Source: Polyodon spathula
Lineage: Eukaryota > Chordata > Actinopteri > Acipenseriformes > Polyodontidae
Assembly: GCF_017654505.1 (NCBI RefSeq)
Contig: NC_054535.1
Coordinates: 87,187,785-87,251,784, forward strand
Length of the DNA: 64,000 bases
Reading direction: 5' to 3'
Below, in pieces: positions 22,110-34,969 of the stretch. How positions within the stretch are numbered: the stretch's first letter is position 1; each line of letters begins with the position of its first letter. The position numbers and the translations under genes are program-made. The notes below the pieces were generated by a model. It saw nothing but the letters and a program-made list of their open reading frames with translations. It searched no databases and was not told where the DNA came from.

Positions 22110-22182
22110 GTCATCCTGCATACCCCCTATGACCCTTAGAAGTACCCCCAGGGGTACACGTACCCCCGCTTGAAAACCCCTG
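22110..22182. mobile_element. hAT-type terminal sequence
   Basis: On the minus strand it begins CAGGGGTTTTCAAGCGGGGG and continues TACGTGTACCCCTGGGGGTA. This is the style of terminal repeat known from hAT elements in fish (CAGGGG start, then a GTACCCC palindrome). Only this end is clear. A candidate partner at about 17206 is weak. Confidence 0.5.
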
Positions 22183-22699
22183 CACTAAGCCATACATAAT
22201 ACTGTCAACATCTTGTGACTGCTATTAGATTAACATGATATGCTGTACAGTATTCCCTACTGGAAATGTACATGTTTTAATTGCAATTTAAATCCAATAA
22301 ATATTATTTTAATATAATGTAATTGGCAGGATTTTCAAAATGTCGTAAATGATAACTCCAGTTTTAATCAACAAGTTTGCATGTAGCATTGATTTTGGCA
22401 TTTTCAAATGGTCATTATGCCTATTTCGTTATTAAATAATCATGTTAATGTGATTTCCGAAATTATGTTTGTTTATGAAATAATGTTAATATCTTAACGA
22501 GCAGTGCTTCTTGCAACTATCTTTTGTGTGTGTGGGAATTTAAAAGGAAATCTGTGTTAATTGTTCTAACTTATCAGGAGTTAATTTGCCTTAATGAAAA
22601 AGTATGTTGCTCGCCTAGAAACAGTATGTAAGTTCTTTGGTGTTAAAAAAATAAATAAATAAACAAACTGCAGTATGGCTTTGCTGGGAATTTTTTCTG

Positions 22700-23205
22700 T
22701 ATAGGGCATTGTGTCGACCTCTGTCAGACACTGCGGGAGGAGCTTGAATTGCAAAAAGGTGTCGTGCCGTACCTCCGCATGTGAAGGTGTTGGCTTGGCA
22801 GCATTGTGCTTCTATATCTCTGGGTCATTTGAAAGGGTCACGGGTGACTTGATAAAGAGGGTTAACGATTATATCAGTATCCGACTTAATCAGGAGCAGC
22901 TACAAAATATTGAAAGGGAGTTTTATGAGTTGTATTTCCTAGAGTAATGGGAGCCATCGATTACACACGTTGCACTCAAATCCCTGCAGCACCATGCATA
23001 TACATTATGTGAACAGGAAGGAGTTGCAGTCACTAAATGTCCAGGTGATTTATGATGCTTCCTATAACATCTGGAACGTATGTTCACATTTCCCTGGCTC
23101 CTGTTATGACTCTTACATTTTGACACAAACCGCTGTGTTTAATTATTTTCAGATACCCAGTACAGCAGATGGCATATTATTAGATAAGTATTGTAAGACT
23201 ACCTA
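22700..23205 (+). pseudogene. PIF/Harbinger transposase relic
   Basis: Plus-strand pieces in HARBI1 order: GVGLAALCFYISGSFERVTG (the ALxFLASGxFQ region), LNQEQLQNIEREFYELYFLE, then after a frameshift VMGAIDYT with the first catalytic Asp. Next come YVNRKELQSLNVQVIYDASY, NVCSHFPGSCYDSYILTQTA with the second Asp, and GILLDKY. The part holding the third catalytic acid is absent. At least two frameshifts and a deletion in the helix-turn-helix region make it dead. Confidence 0.8.
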
Positions 23206-23392
23206 GATAATTCAATATTTGTAGTTATGAAAAGATTTATTTTTTATACTTGTGGTTATGAATGAGATTTAGTCACTTGTTTTAACCATTTGTAACCTTA
23301 CATAACATGTGTTGTAATGCTAAAATGATACACCGTTATTTGTACCCAGTGTAATGTTACTACCAAGAAATTAATGCAACAATGCAACTGAA

Positions 23393-23397
<5 letters not shown>

Positions 23398-23454
<57 letters not shown>
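23398..23454. repeat. (TA)n microsatellite
   Basis: About 28 uninterrupted TA units. Confidence 0.98.
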
Positions 23455-23456
<2 letters not shown>

Positions 23457-23854
23457 GAAATGTTACATACATGGTATACATGTATAATAACTAACAACTA
23501 CAAACACAAATGGAACTTTTATTTATAGCCTACAATCGTACACACTAAAATACATACAAAGGTACATTTCAACCAAGCCTACATAGCCTGACTTTGGAAA
23601 GGTTGTGCAGGTTTGTAAAAACGTTTACACAATCAAGCAATGTACAAACATATAAAGAAAAAAAATAAGTAAGAAATACACCACGTTATCAAAATGCCTG
23701 GTTAAAAAATCACAACACAAAAAGCCGTACTTTATCTGTATGTATACTCATAATTAGGGCATGCAGTTTTACATGACTTATCTGCATATCTTTAATTTTG
23801 TCCTAGACTCAACATAATTTTAGATTACAGTTTATTTAACAGAACACTTTAACT

Positions 23855-24194
23855 CCCTTTCACACTGGCATTCTCTACCCGCGTTGGACCTTACCCGGGT
23901 CGCGACCAACAATCAACAAAATATGGCTAAACAGAAATGTTCCTTGCGGAAGTGAAACCTTCATGCAGGTGTGGCTGTTTGTTACTTCGTCCAGTTATGA
24001 ATGGCCATCATGCATTTGTCTCACTTGGTATGACCCAGACACGTGGTTTCACACTACGTGAAATTGGGACCTGGGTAGTCAGGATCCGGGTAGGACCTAG
24101 GGTTGCCACCTTGTCTAGAAATTGGTATCTGTTTCCGGGTGGTGGAAATTAACAAACCTGGATGCCCTAATGACCAGGTTTAAGTGAAAGGCAT
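23855..24194. mobile_element. MITE-like element with CCTTTCAC ends
   Basis: The left end CCCTTTCACACTGGC faces a right end CCAGGTTTAAGTGAAAGG that is partly its inverse. Inside, TACCCGGGTCGCG and CCGGGTAGGACC are inner inverted motifs, as in common fish MITEs that start CTTTCACACTGG. No transposase. Boundaries are approximate. Confidence 0.4.
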
Positions 24195-24199
24195 AAGAA

Positions 24200-25050
24200 A
24201 CACTAAATTTCCTTTAATATTTTCTAGTTGCTTAAAGGGTGTCCACTATCTTATTGGAAATGTACGATTTGGACTAAACTATACATTTTACTTTGTCCAC
24301 AGCATTTGAAGAATTTGAAAAAAAAAAAAAAACGAATTCTCTACATGCATTTGAATTAAAGGTTTGTGAATTGGTCACATGCTATTTTTAAATGGTAACT
24401 ATGCATCACGTTTAAAAACAGAATGCCAAAGACCCTTTATATCTTGCAAAAGTGTTTTTCATGACAACTTTTATTATAAGCCATTCTCTCTAAAAGACTT
24501 ACAACAAAGGATTTATAACTGAGTTTGACCCAGTAGAAATAAAGTCCTACATTTCCACCAACCAGAACAATTAAAATAATCAATATTTAATGGATAGAGT
24601 TGAATGAAATATAATTTTGGTTTACACTTGGATTTCACACACAATTATTATTTATTTTATCGGTGCTTAAAGGGAATTATTCAGGCCTTAAACTGTTTTT
24701 CCGTCCCCTGAGCTTCTCTATTGATTTCATTATAACAGCTAAGGCCATAAAGAGCAATGAAGATTTCAATGATTGTTGTTTGTTGGAAAGATAAACAACA
24801 GTGTAGTTTGCTGTTGTATTAATTTAAAATTGACCTGACTTGAAGAATTCCTTACTACAGATGTTGTTTTCCTCTGGGATTCCTTTTGCTGTCAAATCCT
24901 TTTGATTTGGTACACGACTGCTTTGAACATTGTCGATTTATATGTTAACAGTTTTGACTTATACTAAATAAAAAAAGTTTCTTGTGTTATTTGCTTATCA
25001 ACTTATTAATTGGAAAATATAAAACAAAAGTAATATTAAAATTAATTATT
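24200..25050. other. No gene recognised
   Basis: AT-rich unique-looking sequence without long frames, splice-flanked exons or inverted repeats. Confidence 0.4.
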
Positions 25051-25051
25051 A

Positions 25052-25086
25052 TTATATATATATATAATATATATATATTATATATA

Positions 25087-25150
<64 letters not shown>
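25052..25150. repeat. (TA)n then (CA)n microsatellite
   Basis: Interrupted ATAT stretches to about 25095, then about 27 CA units to 25150. Confidence 0.95.
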
Positions 25151-25153
<3 letters not shown>

Positions 25154-25162
25154 GTATATACA

Positions 25163-25190
25163 CAGTTGTAGTCAAAAGTTTACATACCTA
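25163..25190. mobile_element. Isolated Tc1 terminal repeat
   Basis: CAGTTGTAGTCAAAAGTTTA followed by CATACC is a well-known Tc1-type terminus. No transposase or opposite end follows, so it is an orphan end beside a microsatellite. Confidence 0.6.
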
Positions 25191-25809
25191 TGACACAGAG
25201 AGAAGGAATCGGAACTGTAAATCTCCCTCCAGGCCAGAGAAGGCACTGTGTAAGGTTGGTTGTACACTTTCCCAGCATGAGGTCAGACTGACAGGTGGTA
25301 GACACCTGTAAGAAATAATGAATCTGATACAATATAGTAGTGTCAAATTTATATGTTTATTGGTATAGCTCAGAATAGAACAACTGTATTGAACAGTCGC
25401 GTCACTCTTGGCTACATTGAGATTGATAGAACTGAGCACCAGATAATGCACTCACTTCAGTTTTGTAGATTCCAAAACACATGCTTTTTATGGTGTCATT
25501 TATGTCCCCTCCTTCCTATACTTGTGTACTCATGGCAGGTTTCCAAGCTTCACAACCATTATTTTACTACACCAACACCACACAGGCAGGCAGGCAAGCA
25601 ATGCCCCTCACATTCATTTGAATCTCTTATCTCTGAGATTCTCCCATCCCCCTATGCAACCAAGCAGAGCAGAGCAGAGAACCCTTCTCTTCTTACATTC
25701 CTGAACTCAAAAACCCAAAATACCACTCCCAGCTTCTTTGTTCAATTTGTAACAGAAAATAATCAGTTCTAATGCAAAAACTATTATAAAATTCCTTACA
25801 CACTGAAAG

Positions 25810-26240
25810 GGCCATCTTGGGGAGGTCGCGTAGCATCAGGCTGCTACACAAATTCATTGCAATCAGCTGTGGGTTTCACAGCGAGTGGATAGACCAGGGC
25901 GCCGAGCTGATTGCAGGTAGGACGGTCCCTTGCATTGATGACTAGCAAACCGGGGCGCTGTGTTTTTGTTTTGTTTTTGCTTATTGTTGCAGAGGACGAG
26001 TAGCACGGAAGCTGCCGCCACTGAGCCAGATGTTGATCACCGTGTACAAACCTCACCACTGTACACAGGACACTTGTACAGCACCGGAGCGAAACGAGCA
26101 CTGTGCCGTGCATGACCAGACTCAAATGTGATCCTCTTTCATTGCTGGTAGTGGATCAGATTATTATTTGTTCATTGTTTTGGGAGAATAAAAATACCCC
26201 AAGGGGTTTAATAATTGCACCATTCACATCCTGACAATAC
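25810..26240 (+). repeat. Possible LTR relic
   Basis: A locally GC-richer block ends in GGGAGAATAAAAATACCCC, a polyadenylation signal inside a short inverted repeat, as found near the R region of gypsy-type LTRs. No partner LTR or target duplication was identified. The sequence 25330-25800 just before it was not recognised. Confidence 0.3.
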
Positions 26241-26559
26241 CTCAGTGGAAAGTTATTATACAAAGAATTTTATGAAAAATCTTTTGTAGCAAAAGTTTTG
26301 CTTTTATAGATGAGGAAAAAAAAGTGTTACAAGAAATCTACAATTACTTATTTTGGCAATTTTTTTTTTTTTTTGCATAACTCCAAAAATGCTAATTCAA
26401 AAGTATTCATACCCTTTGGTGCTATGATAGTATTGTCTACAATGTGCTAGAAATTCAATATGAAAATGCAAAACCTAATTCTAGAAAAGTCTAGACAATG
26501 CTGGATTGTAGGTGAACATTTTTACAGAGTATAAAAGGTGTAGGCATAGGATGATTGTT

Positions 26560-27960
26560 GTCGTTACCCGTAAGTCAATATAGGAAAGAGTAAAGAGCTA
26601 TCTGAAGACTGAAAATTATTTGTCATAAGGCTGGAGAAGAATACAGAAAGATTTACAAGCATCTGAGTTACCCAATTTCAACTACTGTTTCTATTATCAA
26701 GTACAAGACTCATGGTAGTGTCACAATGCTCCCTCGATGTGGAAGAAAGAAGGTTCTTTCACCAAGAACAAATAGAGGAAGGTTAACAATCTGGGATTGA
26801 CTGCCAAAGATATTCAAAGTGAACTGGCTGCAAGTGGGACTGGGGTTTCCATTTCAATCACAGGTTGAGTGTTGCATGGTGAAGGTCTCAATGGTCACAG
26901 ACCAAGGAAAAAGACACTCTTAGGAAAATGTCACAAGGACAATAGCTTAAAGTTTGCAAAACAACATTTGAATGGGGGATATGAGTTCTGATCAAAGGTT
27001 TTTTGGAGTGATGAAACAAAAATCAAGCTATTTGGTCACGCTGACAGTCGTTATCTTTGGAGAAAGTCTGGTGAGGAGTACAAAGAAAAGAACACCATAC
27101 CTACTGTCAAGCATGGAGGAGGTACTATCCGTCTATTTCTATTGAGCTGTTTTTTCCTCTAATGGCACAGGTAATTTAGTTCCAATACATGGTAAAATGG
27201 ATTTTTTAGCATACCAAATAAAGTTCTTAACTAAAGTTCGGGAGGAGGGTCAGTAACCAATTTCTGCGTCACCAAATTGAATCATTCAATTTACACATTA
27301 GCAAATTATGATTTTTACCACTATAAATATCCTCTTCACTCACCTCTCAGTTGCGTTTCAATTTCATCAGAACCCACCACCTCCCTGTCTCCACCTTTCT
27401 TAAAAACAATATTTAGGTTTTGTAAATGGGGGGTCTCTGCCTCATCCACTCGGCCAGGCAGCGAGCCCTCAAACCAAGTTAGGTTTGATGACAGATTAAT
27501 GTGTATATACAACATAATTCTTTGTAAAATCACATACTCCGCATTCTCCACAATAAATATTTGTACTAAAACATTTTGCGACTGGTGTTTGTCCCGAACT
27601 ACTGAAAAGATATTGGCCATTCATCTGAAACCCTCCACTACAAAACTTGGTTTAATGCGCAACTGGATGTTCCAACACAACAAATGCACACATCAAAATC
27701 TACTTCAGAATTGTTAAAGAAGAATAAAATCAAGGTTCTGGAACGTCATAGTCAAAGTCTAGATCTAAAGCCAATTGAGAATCTTTGGTATGAATTGAAA
27801 AAGGCTGTGCACAAAAGAAGTCCTCTGAATTTGAATGAACTAGAAGAATTTTGCATTGAAGAATACCACTAAATAATCATGCCAAAAGCTCATTGACAAA
27901 TATCCTAATCATTTAAAAGAGGTTATTATTGCTAAAGGTGCCTCAACTAGATACTAATTT
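26560..27960 (+). pseudogene. Tc1 transposase pseudogene, interrupted
   Basis: Pieces in order: LTAKDIQSELAASGTGVSIS, VFWSDETKIKLFGHADSRYL (first catalytic Asp), [30 protein letters not shown]; then about 370 bp of foreign DNA; then [17 protein letters not shown], where the usual HDND (second Asp) is lost in a frameshift, and [20 protein letters not shown] with the third acid. The end is decayed (near 27870-27955). Several stops precede these pieces. No activity is possible. Confidence 0.85.
27235..27600. mobile_element. 366-bp inverted-repeat insertion inside the Tc1 copy
   Basis: AGTTCGGGA (27235-27243) and TCCCGAACT (27592-27600) are perfect inverse 9-mers at the edges of the segment that interrupts the Tc1 transposase. 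On the minus strand lies a 94-codon frame (27336-27620), [20 protein letters not shown] and onward to ETQLRGE, that runs slightly past the edge. I do not recognise it. No clear target duplication. Confidence 0.45.
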
Positions 27961-28199
27961 CATTTTCCTTGTCAGGGTATGAATACTTTTGAATTAACAT
28001 TGGAGTTTTGCAAAAAAAATGCTGAAATAAATAATTAAATAATCTAATCAACAGTACGAAGGTCACTTGAAATCAAGACTTAAAGGATGTGTTGCAGTAA
28101 GAATACATCTGTTAAGAAAGGGGACACTAAATGGTAAAATATGCACAAGAACACATGAATTGGACTATGGAACAATGGTCAAAGGTGCTTTGAACTGCT

Positions 28200-28450
28200 G
28201 ATGGATGGACAATGACACCTGTGCCTTCTGCCAGTTCTGTTGTCAATTCAACACTTGTCTTCTTTCTATTCCTTAGGGATATTATCTTTAAGTATTGCTT
28301 TTTGGGTCTTCCAGTCCTGGGTTTGTCAATTACAGATGATGTTTCACTGTACTTGTTGATAATGCTTCGGATACCACACCTTGAAAGTGGTGTGAGCTAT
28401 TTCACTCAATGTTTTTCCTTCTTATGCAAGTTAAGGTTGTTATAATTGGA
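28200..28450 (-). pseudogene. Tc1-type transposase N-terminal fragment
   Basis: The minus strand reads GIRSIINKYSETSSVIDKPR, TGRPKKQYLKIISLRNRKKT and SVELTTELAEGTGVIVHPSA. This is the second half of the first helix-turn-helix, the GRPR-like linker and the second helix-turn-helix of a Tc1-like transposase of a different family from those nearby. No terminal repeats were found. Confidence 0.65.
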
Positions 28451-28522
28451 GAAAACACTAGTGGATGCTTTGAGTAAATTGTTGATGCTCATAATGCATC
28501 AGAGTAGAAAAATGCAACATGC

Positions 28523-28527
<5 letters not shown>

Positions 28528-28600
<73 letters not shown>
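28528..28600. repeat. (TA)n microsatellite
   Basis: About 36 TA units, uninterrupted. Confidence 0.98.
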
Positions 28601-28601
<1 letters not shown>

Positions 28602-28604
28602 TTT

Positions 28605-29085
28605 GAGGCAGCTCAAGTCATTTTAAGGTACATTATATTTTATTGCAAATCCCCCAATATGTTACTATTTATGTTGAAATATACATATCTGTGTCAACAG
28701 TATTGTATTCCTGTAGGCCTAGTTAGCTCACGAGGTTGTATTTTAGCAACTACAAATAAATTGCAAGAAATGTTGTGTTTTCTAATGGGATTAATGCGTG
28801 ACATGTAGGATTTTTCAATCTAGCTATTTATTTTTATATTTAAAAAAAAGTTTTTTTGTACGTTACGGTGTGTTCTGTATGAGAAACTTATTTTATACAT
28901 ATTATGTATTTGAATAAACTGCACATATTTGCAAACTGGGGGAATACAGTAAAAAGAAAACATTTTTAATAAATTGTATTTTAATTTAATGTCTGTACCA
29001 TTTGTCATTGAAACTATCACTTATGGTATACACTGCTAACAACATGCATTAGAAAGGAACTTGATATGTCTAAATAAAACTTTCA
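28605..29085. other. No gene recognised
   Basis: AT-rich sequence; nothing beyond short chance frames. Confidence 0.4.
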
Positions 29086-29089
29086 AACA

Positions 29090-29475
29090 TATTGGAACGA
29101 GACAGTTTTAATAGACAGTCCTTACAAGGACACCCTGGAAGCAGCCACACTTACATGATTGGCAATAGAGAAAGGAAGTACACTGACACACTCATTAAAA
29201 GCTCAAGCAGTTTATTGATTCAGAGCCCAAACAATATCTGCCTGAACACAGTAAAAGCAGCAGGGGGGGGGGGGGGGGGGGGTCACCACAGTGAAGCGTC
29301 CCCCTCGCACGGTGCCCTCACCGTCACCCCGCGTCCCTATGTTTATATATACACCCCAGTCTCTCACCACATTTGTAATTGCCCCACTCACTGTTTAATT
29401 ACCTCTTTAAGCCAGTTAAAGGTTAACCATGATCCTATGCGTTATCAACTAATTTGCATAGCCCCCCCCCCATAA
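29090..29475 (-). repeat. Possible LTR relic with a 20-base poly-G tract
   Basis: Read on the minus strand it starts near TGTTATGGGGGGGG, has GTGTATATATAAAC as a TATA box (about 29343-29355) and TCAATAAACTGC as a polyadenylation signal (about 29210-29220). This spacing fits an LTR. A run of 20 G lies at 29263-29282. No target duplication was established. Confidence 0.4.
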
Positions 29476-29479
29476 CAAT

Positions 29480-30655
29480 ATACAATGAGAAAAAAAGCTT
29501 GCTGACACTCCATTACCTGCTATAGTCTCTTGTGTGTGGGAAAGGAAACGAGTACAAACATAAGAGAATCATTTTTCTCAAACAAAAAGAAATTATCAAG
29601 AACTGTGACACAAATTACACCCCTGGTGGATAAAGTTATTTTGCAGGAAGGCATGTGAGTACTTCAAGCTATATAAGAAAACGTAATCAAAAAGCATGCA
29701 CTGCCCCTCGAATCCCAAACTACACTGATACACTTGTAATAGCACAGTAATTACACATATGGCTGAGTAATTGCAATACACCATGCTTAATTATTTAAAA
29801 TGTAATTATTTTGTAATTTCAGCTGAATTATGGTGCACTCAATGATCACTCAATGTAAAGCGTTAGCAAAACAATTCACACACAGTGAAAATCTACCGAA
29901 CCAGAGTACTTAGTTTATACCACAGGGGCTTGACTAAAGGGGATCTGGGATTCCAGCAACCTTATCTTTATCGAGGTTGAGACCTCTAACTAACAAATAC
30001 TACAGAATATTATATAAATGAATAAATGAGTAAATAAAAATAAAGAAAACCTACTGCCCAATATAATTTGACTAGTAGAAATGAGGTAGATCATAGATAA
30101 TGCTTGTAACAAGAAAATGGAATTCAAAGTGAAAGGCCACTAGTTCAGGTTGCAAGATTGTGTTAAACATGACCCTCAGAGCGTTCCTGCACTGGAGTTC
30201 CCTGCAGACTTGCAGTAGGGATTTGCATTCTTGCAGTGTTCTCTAAATGGGAGTAAGAGAAAAATGAAAGTTCTCATAAGGTCACTGCAAAAAGATAACA
30301 ATGAAATACAGACTTTTAAACATTCATGATCCTTTTTTTGTGACAATGCCAACAGGTACATACCATAATTATGAAAGGCCAAAGTATTATAATTCAAAGT
30401 GAGGTCTCAGCAGTGCAGTATATAAACCTCAGTTGATTTGAACTGTAAATCCTACATTTCTACCTCAAAACCATCTTCGATTTTGAAAATGTTACATTTT
30501 CCATTTATTTTAATAAAAACAGACGACTTTCCTCCAGTTAATTATGTAAACTAATTACATCTCTGGACTTCCACATTGGAGATAAAATGATTTATATGTT
30601 GCCCTTACTAAACAGGGATTACCATCACACATGCATTTTTTTTGTTTGGTTAACT
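29480..30655. other. No gene recognised
   Basis: Unique-looking AT-rich sequence without long frames or inverted repeats. Confidence 0.4.
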
Positions 30656-30660
30656 GTTAA

Positions 30661-31249
30661 CCCTTTGAAGTCCTAGGTAGGACCAGGTCCGACATTGCAA
30701 TGTTCCCTTTCTGGTCATCAAAAAGACGTCAAGCACAGGTCTCGAGTTGTTTTTTTCTCTGGAAAAAGCTAAGAAAACCTTTCAATGGCTGAGTGAGATC
30801 GATAGGAGCTGAAAGAAGCCAAAAAAAAAGGGTGTATCTGAGCAATACAGTAGCCCCATGCACCACAGAGATAATACGGACACAAACAAAGGAAATAGCT
30901 GCTTCCGCATCCAGCGCTCAAAGACTATCACAGACATTTGCAGAGCTTTTTGAGATGTCATAGTAATAAAATAATGACTTGGATCACATTATTGAGGAGT
31001 TTGGTGATAAAATGAGTGATCAGGAGAGGATTTATCAGTATACACATCTATAAAGAGGTATGTGAAAAATACAGCGAACAAGGGGTGGGACGTGGCTGGA
31101 GATACAGTACTGATGTCCTTTTGCCATGCACTGCCTTTTAAACCTGTTTTACTGTGAAAAAAAAAAGCATGAGTAAAATAAACTGCATGGGTGAAATTAA
31201 ATTTGACCTGACACGTCTGACAAACACTGAATAATTTGACTGCAAAGGG
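30661..31249. mobile_element. piggyBac-type MITE
   Basis: The left end CCCTTTGAAGTC, directly after TTAA (30657-30660), faces GACTGCAAAGGG (31238-31249), an inverted match at 11 of 12 bases. The right flank is TTAC, one change from TTAA. GGTAGGACCAGGTCCGAC just inside is a subterminal near-palindrome. At 589 bp it has no transposase. Confidence 0.65.
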
Positions 31250-31313
31250 TTACTATGCTGTTAATATGCATATGCTGTTTTAAAATACCCATCTGGAGAG
31301 ACCTCTGATGAAA

Positions 31314-31348
31314 TATATATATATATATATATATATATCTATATATTC

Positions 31349-31388
<40 letters not shown>
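31314..31388. repeat. Interrupted (TA)n microsatellite
   Basis: Two TA blocks with a short TCTATATATTCTATA interruption. Confidence 0.95.
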
Positions 31389-31389
<1 letters not shown>

Positions 31390-31390
<1 letters not shown>

Positions 31391-32090
31391 AATTTGAGAA
31401 CTGATTTTGTTCTTCTGAGACCAAGCTTCAGTATGTTTCAGGTATGTATATACAACATGTATGTAATGTCACAGCTTCTAATGTTAGTTGTCTACACTTT
31501 CCTTAACACCCACTATAATTACATAACACAGATAGGCTGCCAACTAGGCAGGGAAGTAGCCAGGCCATCTCCTTCCAATGACCAGGTCAAGATCTGACAT
31601 CAGCATGGCAGATAGGAAGATCACACAGGCACAATCTAAACACGAGAGAGGAACCCTCCGGGGAGCCGAGAAAATAAACGTTTGGAAACTTTCAATAATA
31701 ATGCAATCCTTGTGCATTTAAAATGTATTTCATTAAAAATATATAAATTATGTATGTTTAGAATGCTACAATGTCTTTTACCATTATTAAAGGGAATTTA
31801 TTGTCCCAAGTTAATTTCTTTCCAGAGTAAGGTTACTATACTATAATTTCTCAATATGCATGAATATTACTGTCTTTGCATTATTAAACAGCTTTTAAAA
31901 TATATATTTTTGCAATTCACCTAATTAAAATTTCTGCATTGTTTATTTCACACATAATATAATTACAACTGTATCTTATATCATTTGACAAGAAAATATT
32001 GTGTGCAAATAGCATAGAGTAAAATATCATCTTTGTATTGTGTCTCTTAATATTGCACAGTGCGGGTGCTAGACAGCCAAGGTGGGTTCT
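31390..32090. other. No gene recognised
   Basis: AT-rich sequence with short frames only. Confidence 0.4.
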
Positions 32091-32094
32091 GGAG

Positions 32095-32192
32095 CACAAG
32101 GAGGTTAATTGACTTGGTCAGAGTCATACAGTGAGTTAGTTAGTTAGTGGCAGAAGGTGGGATTTTAACCAGTGACCTTCTGCCTCTATGTT
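32095..32192 (-). repeat. MIR/L2-like ancient SINE core
   Basis: AGGAGGTTAATTGACTTGGT, then GTCATACAGTGAG, GTGGCAGAAGGTGGGATTTT and AACCAGTGACC, matches in order the conserved core of MIR and L2 3' sequences read in reverse (GTTAAGTGACTTGCC, CACACAG, GTGGCAGAGC, GGGATTTGAACCC). The copy is diverged and about 100 bp long. Confidence 0.5.
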
Positions 32193-32749
32193 AGGTAAAC
32201 ATATCTCTAAATACTGGCATCTAAGAGAACACTACTATACAAATATAATGCTGCTTTAGTCATTTTTTATTGCTTTAGTCATTTTTTGTGGAGACATGTG
32301 TCCTGTAATTCAATTGAGAACATTTTCTTTTAGCTTAAACAAATATTATATAGTAGCCATATCAATTGGTATTTAATACTATGTACAAGTTATTACTAGT
32401 TTTTCAAATCTGTAAACAGAGTGACCCATTGAAATACACATCTATAGTAGACCAGCACAATATGGAATGATTGATTATGATCAATTAAAAAAAACTAACC
32501 AGTTTTATCAACTTGGGTCCTATTGCACAAAGTAGTTTAAAGAGTTACCCTGATAACTTCCAGGTTTAATTGTGAAAGTCAGGCTTACTCTGTTGCACAA
32601 AACAAGAAAATAAATCCATTGTAATTTATCGTGATTAAACTAACCTGCTTCAGCGCAGGTTAACAAAGATTAATCCTGACACTTAAAACAAACAAACAAA
32701 AATGTCTTCACCTTGAGTGGTAGATGTTGATGCTATAATTATAAGAAGG

Positions 32750-33111
32750 GCTTTGTCGGGAGAGGGTGTTCAGTGATCATCAGGATCTGATAAATAATCC
32801 AGATTCCGCCATGTACAAGTGATACCGCTTCTCTAGAGATGGTATCCTATATCTGGAGGATCTCTTAAGACCCTCCCTTGAGCAACCAACCTGACGGAGC
32901 AGAGCCCTTACTCATATACAGGTACTCTGCATAGCTCTAAGATTTATGGCCTGTGGAATATTTTTGTATACAGTCGGTGATGCCGAAAATGTTAATAAGG
33001 CAACGATATGCAGAGCTACCATGCACTGAAGAAGTTGCTGCCAGTCTTTGTGAAATTTCCTGGACATGGTCCAGTGAAGCTGAACAAGGAGACATTCTAT
33101 GCTATTGCAGG

Positions 33112-33112
<1 letters not shown>
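32750..33112 (+). pseudogene. Harbinger transposase exon 1
   Basis: Plus-strand reading: YRFSRDGILYLEDLLRPSLE, then a stop, RSRALTHIQVLCIALRFMAC, GIFLYTVGDAENVNKATICR and, after a frameshift, ALKKLLPVFVKFPGHGPVKL and NKETFYAIAG. This is the helix-turn-helix N-terminal half of a HARBI1-like transposase. It ends in GCAG followed by GTATAT, a splice donor at the expected place before the catalytic exon. A stop and a frameshift disable it. Confidence 0.75.

Positions 33113-33184
<72 letters not shown>
33113..33184. repeat. (TA)n microsatellite within the Harbinger element
   Basis: About 34 TA units directly after the exon's splice donor, then a short CACACA stretch. Confidence 0.97.
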
Positions 33185-33191
<7 letters not shown>

Positions 33192-33839
33192 CTTTACACA
33201 CACAAAATTTTAATTTTTCATTAATTAAAATTTTTCAAGTAATAATAACTTAAAAAAAGTACAAAGTAATATAGGCTATTTAAAAATGAATATTTCGAAA
33301 GGGGGTTAGCACTAACACGTTAACCTACAATTTTATGTTATTAATGACAGATATGTTAGATTTTTGCAATCAATAATACAGATATTTAAAGACTGGTACG
33401 TAGGATATGAACTATCATATTCAGATAAAATATCTAATTTTCTATTAATCAAAATACAGCAGGATATAAATATATACATAATATATAATATAAATACTAA
33501 CATCAGGGCTTTATTGGCAACAATGTTTTTTGGGGGTTTTTTTTGCTAAAAAAAACCATTATCATACGTTGAAACAAAATTTTGTTGCTCGGAAGCAGTA
33601 ACAAAAAAAAAATCACCCTTTCCTTCGAAAGATTACCATGACAACACACTCAAACAGTTGGTTCCACGTGCATAGATAGAAACATTATCCTGGCTTGAGT
33701 TATCTAGATAAATTTATACTCTGTCTACGTTCTTGCAACAGAGTTAGCCTGCTAAGTTACATCCTGTTAACTCAAACCAGATAACTTAAACTAAATCTGG
33801 CTTTTTTAAACCACTTTTGTGCAATAGGCCCCAGATATT

Positions 33840-34967
<1,128 letters not shown>

Positions 34968-34969
34968 CA

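Larger units (their letters stand above)
26344..28036 (+). mobile_element. Tc1-like transposon of a fourth family, with a nested insertion
   Basis: Long inverted ends: GCTAATTCAAAAGTATTCAT with ACCC (near 26391) faces GGGTATGAATACTTTTGAAT (near 27975). The repeats extend outward through poly-T/A to about 26344 and 28036. The transposase reads plus. A segment at about 27235-27600 is foreign to it. Confidence 0.8.
32515..33832 (+). mobile_element. PIF/Harbinger element keeping one transposase exon
   Basis: The terminal sequence GGGTCCTATTGCACAAA (32515) faces TTTGTGCAATAGGCCCC (ending 33832). A second inverted motif, CTCTGTTGCA, lies further in on both sides. An N-terminal Harbinger transposase exon is inside, followed by a (TA)n tract and unrelated AT-rich DNA where the DDE exon should be. 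The expected 3-bp target duplication is not evident (CTT against AGA). Confidence 0.75.

Noticed and set aside
25353..25772. 139-codon frame as a possible gene
   Set aside because: Ser/Pro/His-rich translation of low-complexity sequence. It starts beside an orphan Tc1 end and has no recognised motif.
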